Positions 26,817 to 33,852 of a DNA stretch of 64,000 nucleotides are shown here, one piece after another. The DNA comes from JAAGZL01 sp050288625 (GTDB lineage: Bacteria > Pseudomonadota > Gammaproteobacteria > Chromatiales > Chromatiaceae). The position numbers and the translations under genes were made by a program. The DNA lies in NCBI GenBank assembly GCA_050288625.1, contig JBNKEE010000047.1:1-64000 (forward strand), written 5' to 3'. The notes under the pieces are model-generated. The model did no database searches. It saw only the letters and a program-made list of their open reading frames with translations, and had not been told where the DNA came from. Position 1 is the stretch's first letter, and each line of letters opens with the position of its first letter.

Positions 26817-27332
26817 CTATTGAGTTTGTTTAAGCTGGGCCTGCATACGGGTGATGATCTGTCGCGCCAACTCCTGCTGCATCCCCTCAACAAGCTGACT
26901 TGCCTCTGTTACCTTCCCCAGCTTTTGTTCCTCGGTATTTATGTAGTCACGTACCACAACGATACTTTGGGTTGGAATCAGGGCCTTGCCAGATGCGTCA
27001 ATCAAGGTGAACTCAAGTGTGTGTTTTATCTCCGTCTGGGCGACCTTGCCAGACGCGTCAACTGAGAGAGTGCGATTCTGCCTTCTATAGCGTGAAATAT
27101 TTAACATGGTTTTGGCTTCGCTCCGCTCGCTTGTCACCTCAACCGTGTCGCTCTTTAGTCTAATCGCAATCTCTTTTCCAAGCTCTGTATATCTACCTAT
27201 TCCATTAATGATAATGGGGCTGATAGATGCCGGGAGTTGAGCGGCTTGGCGCAGCTGATAGCCGCACCCATTCAGAAGCAGCAGAGTTATAAGGAGTGTG
27301 ATCCATCTTATGCCAGGGATCGTTTTTTGCAT
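26817..27332 (-). CDS. lptE: LPS assembly lipoprotein LptE
   Basis: LptE plugs the LptD barrel that inserts LPS in the outer membrane. The 171-residue product has a lipoprotein signal (hydrophobic stretch ITLLITLLLLNGC, cysteine near residue 23) followed by GYQLRQAAQLPASI, the characteristic LptE start. The beta/alpha domain is short but of family length. It is located between leuS and holA as in most gammaproteobacteria. The sequence is weakly conserved, so the call relies partly on position. Confidence 0.93.
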   Translation of the reverse strand: MQKTIPGIRWITLLITLLLLNGCGYQLRQAAQLPASISPIIINGIGRYTELGKEIAIRLKSDTVEVTSERSEAKTMLNISRYRRQNRTLSVDASGKVAQTEIKHTLEFTLIDASGKALIPTQSIVVVRDYINTEEQKLGKVTEASQLVEGMQQELARQIITRMQAQLKQTQ

Positions 27333-27373
27333 TTTTGTCTCCTGAGTTTTTTTCTATTTGCCATCGGCCGTGT

Positions 27374-29980
27374 CTAAACGACTATGTTAACCAGCTTTTT
27401 CGGCACCACGATCACCTTTTTGACTGGATTGCCGCCGATGTGCTTTTGTATATTGTCATCCGCAAGAGCTATCTCTTCAACTCTGTTTTTATCAACGTCT
27501 GCCGATACCTGGATCTTGGCCCTTATCTTGCCGTTCACCTGCACTACGTATTGGATTGTATCCTGTTTTAATGCATTTTCGTCGGCTTGAGGCCAATCAC
27601 TTTCCAGAATATTGTCACCATATCCAAGTTTTTGCCAGAGATAATGGGTGGCGTGGGGAGCAATCGGGCCTAAAAGACGTAAGGTTATGCCCATGCCATC
27701 TTTCAATATTGCTTGATCGACCTGGCTGCTACCCAGCTTGTATAGGGTATTAACAATCTTCATACAGGCCGATACCACCGTATTGAACTGCTGACGTTCA
27801 TAGTCGTAAGAGGCCTGTTTCAGTGCTGCATGAATCTCACGCCTAGCGTCTTGTTGATCTGAGTCCAGAGACGATATGGCCTCCGTCATAGGCATGATCT
27901 CTTCCTTGATATCAACTACATTCACCGCCAAAGACCAGAGCCGCTTCAGAAAACGATAGGCCCCTTCTACGCCTTCATCTGACCACTCCAGGGATTGGTC
28001 TGGCGGCGAGGTGAACATAGTGTATAGTCGCACCGTATCGGCGCCGTACCTCTGTACCATCTCCTGAGGATCCACACCGTTGTTTTTGGACTTGGACATC
28101 TTCTCCACACCGCCGATCTCTACCGGTTTGCCATCTTCGCGCAAGACCGCTTCAATCATTCGCCCTTTTTCATCCTGCATGCTATCCACGTCCGCCGGGT
28201 TGAACCAGTGCTTCTGGCCCGACTCGTCTGTACGACAGAAGGTTTCGGCCACTACCATGCCCTGGGTCAACAGGCGTTCGAATGGTTCCTTGGATTCCAC
28301 CAGTCCGGCATCTCTAAGCAGTTTGTGATAGAAGCGGGCGTAGAGCAGGTGCAGGATTGCGTGCTCAATACCGCCGATGTAGTGATCTACCGGCAGCCAG
28401 TAATTGGCCCGTTCGTCCAGCATGGCCTCTGTGTTGTCGGGGCAGGTGTAGCGGGCATAGTACCAGGATGATTCCATGAAGGTATCAAAGGTGTCAGTTT
28501 CGCGCTCGGCCTCACCACCACACTCGGGACATGTGGTTTGGTACCACTGTGGCATCTTTTTGATGGGTGAACCGCCGCTGGCATCGAACTCCACATCCTC
28601 CGGTAGCACCACCGGCAGATCCTCTTTGGGGACCGGTACGGTGCCGCACTTGGGACAGTGAATCATGGGAATGGGCGCGCCCCAATAGCGCTGGCGGGAA
28701 ACCCCCCAGTCGCGCAGGCGGTACTGCACCTGTTTTTCGCCCAGATCTTTAGTAGCTAGGTCGGTTGCTATGGCATCCACCGCATCCGGGTAGTTCAAGC
28801 CATCATATTTATCCGAGTTAACACATACTCCGCGTTCCTTGTCCGCATACCACTCCTGCCAAGCATCAGTAGAGAAGCTCTCGCCCTCGATATCGATCAC
28901 CTGGATAATGGGCAGTCCATACCCTTTAGCAAAATGAAAGTCACGCTCGTCGTGGGCCGGCACCGCCATCACCGCGCCATCGCCATAGCCCCAGAGCACA
29001 TAGTTGCCAACCCAAACCGGAATCTGTTCGCCAGTGAGGGGATGGGTGACAGAGATACCGGTGGGCATGCCCCTCTTTTCCATGGTGGCCAGGTCCGCCT
29101 CAGCCACACCGCCCTGCAGACATTCGTCGATAAAGGCGGCCAACTCGGGATTGTTCTTGGCCGCATATTGAGCCAGGGGATGTTCGGCAGCAACGGCACA
29201 GAAGGTGACCCCCATGATGGTGTCAGCGCGGGTGGTGTAGACCCAGAGCTGTTCCGACTTGCCGTCCAGTTCGTAAGGGAAGGCGAAGCGTACGCCGTGG
29301 CTCTTGCCTATCCAATTGCGCTGCATGGTGCGCACCTTCTCTGGCCAGCCTTCCATCCGCTCCAACTCTTCCAGCAGCTCTTCAGCGTAGTCGGTGATGC
29401 GAATGAACCACTGGGGGATCTCGCGGCGCTCCACTAAAGCGCCGGAACGCCAGCCGCGGCCGTCAATCACCTGTTCGTTGGCCAACACAGTCTGGTCTAC
29501 AGGATCCCAGTTGACCACCGCGTTCTTTTTGTAGACAAGTCCCTTGCGGTAGAGCTCGGTAAACAGCCACTGCTCCCACTTGTAGTAGTCGGGCTGACAT
29601 GTGGCCAGTTCGCGTCCCCAATCATAACCGAATCCCAATTGTCTCAACTGGCCCTTCATATAATCGATGTTTGAGTAGGTCCACTGGGCCGGCGGCATCT
29701 TGTTTTTGATGGCGGCGCCCTCTGCCGGAAGACCGAATGCATCCCAGCCCATAGGTTGCAGCACATTCTTGCCCAGCATGCGCTGGTAACGGGCAATGAC
29801 ATCGCCGATGGTGTAGTTGCGCACATGCCCCATATGCAGCTTGCCACTGGGGTAAGGGAACATAGATAGGCAGTAGAACTTATCCCGTTGCGGGTCTTCT
29901 ATAGCCTTAAAGCTCTGGTTAGTTTCCCAGTAGGATTGGGCCTCTGCCTCTATCATCTCTGGGTTGAAGGTAGTCTGCAT
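27374..29980 (-). CDS. leuS: Leucyl-tRNA synthetase
   Basis: The 868-residue class Ia synthetase charges tRNA-Leu. The HIGH motif appears as PYPSGKLHMGHVRNY and the KMSKS motif as VEKMSKSKNNGVDPQ. The CP1 editing domain contains the threonine-rich TRADTIMGVTFCAVA loop and the DERD editing aspartate in AVPAHDERDFHF, and a zinc-binding CPECGG segment is seen. It heads the leuS-lptE-holA block. A LexA-like palindrome lies 31-46 nt upstream of its start. The divergent neighbour is the YbeL homologue, as in E. coli. Confidence 0.98.
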   Translation of the reverse strand: MQTTFNPEMIEAEAQSYWETNQSFKAIEDPQRDKFYCLSMFPYPSGKLHMGHVRNYTIGDVIARYQRMLGKNVLQPMGWDAFGLPAEGAAIKNKMPPAQWTYSNIDYMKGQLRQLGFGYDWGRELATCQPDYYKWEQWLFTELYRKGLVYKKNAVVNWDPVDQTVLANEQVIDGRGWRSGALVERREIPQWFIRITDYAEELLEELERMEGWPEKVRTMQRNWIGKSHGVRFAFPYELDGKSEQLWVYTTRADTIMGVTFCAVAAEHPLAQYAAKNNPELAAFIDECLQGGVAEADLATMEKRGMPTGISVTHPLTGEQIPVWVGNYVLWGYGDGAVMAVPAHDERDFHFAKGYGLPIIQVIDIEGESFSTDAWQEWYADKERGVCVNSDKYDGLNYPDAVDAIATDLATKDLGEKQVQYRLRDWGVSRQRYWGAPIPMIHCPKCGTVPVPKEDLPVVLPEDVEFDASGGSPIKKMPQWYQTTCPECGGEAERETDTFDTFMESSWYYARYTCPDNTEAMLDERANYWLPVDHYIGGIEHAILHLLYARFYHKLLRDAGLVESKEPFERLLTQGMVVAETFCRTDESGQKHWFNPADVDSMQDEKGRMIEAVLREDGKPVEIGGVEKMSKSKNNGVDPQEMVQRYGADTVRLYTMFTSPPDQSLEWSDEGVEGAYRFLKRLWSLAVNVVDIKEEIMPMTEAISSLDSDQQDARREIHAALKQASYDYERQQFNTVVSACMKIVNTLYKLGSSQVDQAILKDGMGITLRLLGPIAPHATHYLWQKLGYGDNILESDWPQADENALKQDTIQYVVQVNGKIRAKIQVSADVDKNRVEEIALADDNIQKHIGGNPVKKVIVVPKKLVNIVV

Positions 29981-30010
29981 TGTCGCTAGTCCGCATGGCT
30001 TAATCTAAAA

Positions 30011-30026
30011 CTGTGTAAGGATACAG
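30011..30026. promoter_or_regulatory. LexA-box-like palindrome between leuS and ybeL homologue
   Basis: The sequence CTGTGTAAGGATACAG fits CTGT-N8-ACAG, but its core is less AT-rich than a typical SOS operator. It is 31-46 nt upstream of leuS, a similar distance to the palindrome before rplM. It may well be a chance match. Confidence 0.2.
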
Positions 30027-30126
30027 TATGCGCGAATATTGATACAGGTCTGGATAAGTTGAAATATTGCCGCTTCAATCTTGCTATCTGCTCACTTTGG
30101 TTCACACTCTTAATTAGGAGTTGGAA

Positions 30127-30180
30127 ATGATGTTTCTGATTGCAAAGCGAACGATGAGACAGAAAGAAAAAAGAGGGTAA
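30127..30180 (+). CDS. Possible 17-residue leader peptide upstream of the YbeL homologue
   Basis: An AGGAG ribosome site at 30116-30120 is 6 nt before an ATG at 30127 that opens a 17-codon frame (MMFLIAKRTMRQKEKRG) ending with TAA at 30178-30180. Its last codons contain the AGAGGG ribosome site of the next gene, whose ATG is 3 nt after the stop, so the arrangement would couple translation. A second ATG directly follows the first. The peptide is basic with a hydrophobic start. Nothing similar is known to me, and it may be untranslated. Confidence 0.3.
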   Translation: MMFLIAKRTMRQKEKRG

Positions 30181-30183
30181 AAA

Positions 30184-30705
30184 ATGAGTTCAGATAACAA
30201 CAAGGATCCTTTGGATCGCATGGTAGTTGCCTACGAGAACATGCTGGAGCGGGTGGATGAGTTGTTGGAAAAGGCAGAAGAGACAGCCCTACCGACCCTA
30301 AAAAAAGGTCTTGAGCATGCCCGGGAAAAGGCAGTGGAACTGAACGAACTGACTCGAGAGGAGGCGGAAAAAATCGCATCCTATGTAGAACGTGACCTAC
30401 ACGATGCAGCCGGTTTCCTGCATAAAACTGGAGAAGAGTTTCGTAACTGGGTCAGCTTCGATATGGAGCTAATCGAAAACCGGGTATTGGATATGTTCGC
30501 CAAGATTGCGGATAAGACCAGCCTGGAATTGGGGCGATTCGCTGAACAGGCAAGAGACGCTTCCCTCTATCACACTGGGGAGATCACCGGCCCCGGCACC
30601 CTGGTCTGTTCAGAGTGTGGCAAGGAGCTGCACTTCCATAAGGCCGGGCACATTCCGCCCTGCGCCGGTTGTCGCGGCACCAGGTTTGCTCGATCAACAA
30701 GCTAG
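30184..30705 (+). CDS. Zinc-ribbon protein, DUF1451/YbeL family
   Basis: The 173-residue protein has a long helical N-terminal part (about residues 1-135, charged, with repeated EKAEE/REEAEKIASY segments) and a C-terminal zinc ribbon: CSECGKELHFH and then PPCAGCRGTRF, two CxxC pairs. That is the YbeL architecture; no function has been established for the family. It is divergent from leuS as ybeL is in E. coli. A possible leader peptide precedes it and a strong terminator follows. Confidence 0.9.
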   Translation: MSSDNNKDPLDRMVVAYENMLERVDELLEKAEETALPTLKKGLEHAREKAVELNELTREEAEKIASYVERDLHDAAGFLHKTGEEFRNWVSFDMELIENRVLDMFAKIADKTSLELGRFAEQARDASLYHTGEITGPGTLVCSECGKELHFHKAGHIPPCAGCRGTRFARSTS

Positions 30706-30728
30706 TCGATCACAATAGCTCAGAAACA

Positions 30729-30755
30729 AAAACACCCGCCTTTAGCGGGTGTTTT
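30729..30755. terminator. Bidirectional rho-independent terminator
   Basis: An 11-bp perfect stem (AAAACACCCGC / GCGGGTGTTTT) with a 5-nt CTTTA loop lies between the convergent YbeL homologue and rpmG genes. The A and T runs on each side give U-tracts for both directions, so it should end both transcripts. Confidence 0.9.
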
Positions 30756-30774
30756 ATACAGAGAAGGGAAGGGA

Positions 30775-30930
30775 TTATTTAATCTTCGCTTCCTTGTACA
30801 TGACGTGTTTGCGGATCTTAGGATCGAACTTCTTGATCTCCATCTTGCCTGTCATGGTGCGTTTGTTCTTGGTCGTGGTGTAAAAGTGGCCGGTTCCGGC
30901 ACTGGACACTAGTCTAATCTTGTCGCGCAT
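30775..30930 (-). CDS. rpmG: 50S ribosomal protein L33
   Basis: The 51-residue product begins MRDKIRLVSSAGTGHFYTTT and ends MYKEAKIK, a normal bacterial L33. It is the type without the zinc-binding CxxC pairs. It is 9 nt downstream of rpmB on the same strand, forming the classic rpmB-rpmG pair. The stop is directly before the bidirectional terminator. Confidence 0.97.
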   Translation of the reverse strand: MRDKIRLVSSAGTGHFYTTTKNKRTMTGKMEIKKFDPKIRKHVMYKEAKIK

Positions 30931-30939
30931 GATTGTCTC

Positions 30940-31176
30940 CTAGACCTTTTCGCCGCGGGCACGAAGATCAGCCAGTACGCTGTCTATACCCTTTTTATCG
31001 ATGATACGCATGCCATTGGACGATACGCGCAGCTTGACCCAACGCTTCTCTGCTTCCACCCAAAACCGCTTGTAGTGCAAATTTGGTAGAAAACGGCGTT
31101 TGGTCTTGTTGTGGGCGTGCGAAACATTGTTGCCTGTAATCGGTCTTTTGCCCGTGACCTGACACACTTTGGACAT
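30940..31176 (-). CDS. rpmB: 50S ribosomal protein L28
   Basis: The 78-residue L28 begins MSKVCQVTGKRPITGNNVSHA and shows the typical KTKRRFLPNLHYKRFWVE region. It binds 23S rRNA in the large subunit and, with L33, forms the rpmB-rpmG operon. radC lies upstream on the same strand with 117 nt between, so a separate promoter is likely. Confidence 0.98.
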   Translation of the reverse strand: MSKVCQVTGKRPITGNNVSHAHNKTKRRFLPNLHYKRFWVEAEKRWVKLRVSSNGMRIIDKKGIDSVLADLRARGEKV

Positions 31177-31293
31177 GGTTAAATCCTCAAAAATCAGCTA
31201 TCTCTTTCCCGCAAGGGATGAAAGAGGCGGATTTATATCAGATAGGGGTCGGGGATACAAGTTTTTCTGGCCTATATCACAGAAAATCGTCAG

Positions 31294-31968
31294 TCACATC
31301 CATCCTAACTCTGCCAGAGACGCAATCTCGCCATCGCCCACGACCAGGTGATCCAGGACCTGTATATCCATCAGGGCCAGGGCCTCTTGGGTACGTCGGG
31401 TTATCTGACGATCGGCCTGACTAGGTTCGGCTACACCGGATGGATGATTGTGGGCCAGGATAACCCCTGCGGCGTTGTGACGCAGCGCACTCCTGACCAC
31501 CTGGCGTGGATGTACGCTGGCACCGTTGATTGTGCCGAAAAAGAGCTCTTCATACTCTATGATGCGATTCTTGCTGTCCAGAAACAGGCATGCAAAAACC
31601 TCATTTTGGCGCTCTCGTAGTCGAGAGGTCAGGTAATTTCTGGTGTCATCCGGACTGGTCAGGCAGTCATTTCTGGTGATGGTTTCCCAAAGATGGCGCC
31701 TACCCATCTCTAACACAGCCTGCAGTTGAGCATATTTTGCGCTACCCAGTCCCTGACTGGAGCAGAACTCCTTCTCGTCAGCGGCCAGCAGGCTACGCAA
31801 GGAACCGTGTTCGTCCAACAGGTTACGGGCGAGATCAACTGCGGTCTTACCTTTAACCCCGGTGCGTAGAAAGATCGCCAGAAGTTCGGCATCCGATAGT
31901 GCGTTTGCCCCGCGTTTTAACAGTTTTTCTCTTGGTCGTTCGTCCGCCGGCCAGTCCGTTATAGCCAT
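31294..31968 (-). CDS. radC: RadC family JAB-domain protein
   Basis: RadC proteins have an N-terminal helix-hairpin-helix part (DAELLAIFLRTGVKGKTAVDLAR) and a C-terminal MPN/JAMM domain. The metal motif LAHNHPSGVAEPS and the downstream D of SQADRQ are intact. The role is not settled; a RecF-pathway repair function was proposed but is disputed. I chose ATG 31968 (224 residues) because GGAGGT is placed 7 nt before it; the ATG at 31980 lies inside that ribosome site's upstream region. It is divergent from coaBC, as in E. coli. Confidence 0.94.
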   Translation of the reverse strand: MAITDWPADERPREKLLKRGANALSDAELLAIFLRTGVKGKTAVDLARNLLDEHGSLRSLLAADEKEFCSSQGLGSAKYAQLQAVLEMGRRHLWETITRNDCLTSPDDTRNYLTSRLRERQNEVFACLFLDSKNRIIEYEELFFGTINGASVHPRQVVRSALRHNAAGVILAHNHPSGVAEPSQADRQITRRTQEALALMDIQVLDHLVVGDGEIASLAELGWM

Positions 31969-32128
31969 AGCTACCTCCATGTATTAGTTGTTGTATTTTC
32001 CTGTTTGGATAGTATGACGGTTGTTTGTTTGAGGCAAGATGAAACTCAGCTGCTATGGTTATCCTTTTAGTGATACCCGCATTGAGTTAATCTCTCTCTA
32101 TAATAAGTAAAAATAGTTCGGAATACTT

Positions 32129-33331
32129 ATGTCAGAATTGAACAACAAGCGGATCCTTTTAGGGATCACCGGTGGGGTCGCTGCCTATAAATCAGCAGAG
32201 CTGGTGCGCCTATTGAGGCAGGCCGGATCTGAGGTACAGGTGGTTATGACCTCAGCGGCAACCAGTTTTATCACCCCGCTAACCCTGCAGGCCCTATCTG
32301 GCAGAAGTGTACGCCATGATATGTTTGACTCTGAATCAGAAGCTGCTATGAGCCATATCGAATTGGCGCGTTGGGCCGATATGATCCTGGTGGCACCAGC
32401 CACAGCGGATTTTATTTCGCGTTTAGCGGCCGGCATGGCCAACGACCTGCTCTCAACACTGTGCCTGGCCTGTACCGCACAAATCGCACTGGCACCGGCC
32501 ATGAACCGAGAGATGTGGTTAAACCAGGCCACCCAGGCAAACGTAGCGTTGCTAGGCAAAAGAGGCCTTAAGGTCTGGGGGCCAGCTGACGGAGAACAAG
32601 CCTGTGGCGAGACCGGCCCGGGTCGTATGCTGGAGCCAAGAGAATTGCTGGAACATATGAAAATCGAGTTGCCTGTAGGTGCACTGAACGGGGTCAATGT
32701 CCTGCTAACGGCCGGCCCTACCAGAGAACCGATTGATCCTGTGCGCTATGTAGGTAATCGCAGTTCCGGTCGCATGGGGTATGCCCTGGCTGCAGCGCTT
32801 GCTGACGCAGGAGCAAAGGTCGCTATGGTAAGCGGTCCGGTCTCGCTAGAAACCCCGCGAGGGGTGGAACGGACAGATGTTGAAACCGCCATAGAGATGG
32901 AGCATGAGGTAATATCAAGGCTGGATAGGTGTGACATCTTTGTAGCCTGCGCGGCAGTGGCCGATTACCGATGCGATGGCATTGCCGACCAGAAGATCAA
33001 GAAGGGCACAGAGAGATTGGAACTGAGCCTGGTGAAAAATCCTGATATCCTGCTCCAGGTGGCGTCAAAATCGAATCCTCCATTCACCGTAGGTTTTGCT
33101 GCAGAAACCGAGCATCTCGCACAACTGGCAGAAGAGAAGCGCAAAGCCAAAGGGGTGGATATGATCGCAGCCAATCTGGTCGGAAAGGATCAAGGTGGCT
33201 TTGAGGACGACCGAAATGCCCTTACCGTACTTTGGGAAGGTGGATCAACAGATCTGCCCATGATGAATAAGAGAGAGCTGGCCCGGGAGTTGGTTACACT
33301 AATCATAAAAAAATACCATGAGAAAGATTGA
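32129..33331 (+). CDS. coaBC: Bifunctional phosphopantothenoylcysteine decarboxylase/phosphopantothenate-cysteine ligase
   Basis: CoaBC makes 4'-phosphopantetheine from phosphopantothenate and cysteine (CTP- and FMN-dependent) in CoA synthesis. The N-terminal flavoprotein half has the catalytic histidine in MSHIELARW, the PAMNREMW motif and the cysteine in ACGETGPGRM. The C-terminal synthetase half has TAGPTREPIDPVRYVGNRSSG. At 400 residues it is of usual size. It overlaps dut by 14 nt. Confidence 0.97.
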   Translation: MSELNNKRILLGITGGVAAYKSAELVRLLRQAGSEVQVVMTSAATSFITPLTLQALSGRSVRHDMFDSESEAAMSHIELARWADMILVAPATADFISRLAAGMANDLLSTLCLACTAQIALAPAMNREMWLNQATQANVALLGKRGLKVWGPADGEQACGETGPGRMLEPRELLEHMKIELPVGALNGVNVLLTAGPTREPIDPVRYVGNRSSGRMGYALAAALADAGAKVAMVSGPVSLETPRGVERTDVETAIEMEHEVISRLDRCDIFVACAAVADYRCDGIADQKIKKGTERLELSLVKNPDILLQVASKSNPPFTVGFAAETEHLAQLAEEKRKAKGVDMIAANLVGKDQGGFEDDRNALTVLWEGGSTDLPMMNKRELARELVTLIIKKYHEKD

Positions 33332-33773
33332 ACTTAAGATACTTGATGAACGTTTGGGGGATGAGTTCCCTCTGCCTGAATATGCGACCGAAGGGTCGGC
33401 CGGTATGGATCTTCGGGCCATGCTTGATGAGCCCCTGGAACTGCAGCCAAGTCAGACCGAGCTGATACCAACCGGCATGGCCATCCATGTAGAAGACCCA
33501 CACCAGGCGGCCATAATCCTGCCGCGCTCCGGGCTTGGACATAAACATGGCATAGTACTCGGCAACCTGGTTGGCCTGATCGACTCAGATTATCAGGGAC
33601 AACTATTTGTATCCTGCTGGAACCGAGGCAACGAACCTTTTCGCATTGAGGTAGGTGAACGTATTGCTCAGCTAGTAGTAGTCCCGGTAATCAGAGCAAA
33701 GTTTGAGATTGTAGAAGAGTTCAACGCCAGCAAACGCGGGGCTGGTGGTTTTGGCCATTCAGGACGGACCTGA
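33318..33773 (+). CDS. dut: Deoxyuridine 5'-triphosphate nucleotidohydrolase
   Basis: The 151-residue trimeric dUTPase hydrolyses dUTP to dUMP, keeping uracil out of DNA and feeding thymidylate synthesis. All five motifs are present, including AGMDLRA, PRSGLGHKHG, NLVGLIDSDYQG, RIAQLVVVPV and the C-terminal arm GAGGFGHSGRT. The start overlaps coaBC, and algC follows after 79 nt. Confidence 0.98.
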   Translation: MRKIELKILDERLGDEFPLPEYATEGSAGMDLRAMLDEPLELQPSQTELIPTGMAIHVEDPHQAAIILPRSGLGHKHGIVLGNLVGLIDSDYQGQLFVSCWNRGNEPFRIEVGERIAQLVVVPVIRAKFEIVEEFNASKRGAGGFGHSGRT

Positions 33774-33852
33774 GCGCCAGTACAATAGGTATGTATATTA
33801 TTGCCTGAGACTAGATAAGCATAAGGAGATACTGGATTTGGGGAAAGAGAAC

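Noticed and set aside
33745..33852. Upstream start of algC giving 871 residues
   Set aside because: The extra 36 residues overlap dut, look like intergenic translation, and a better ribosome site precedes ATG 33853.
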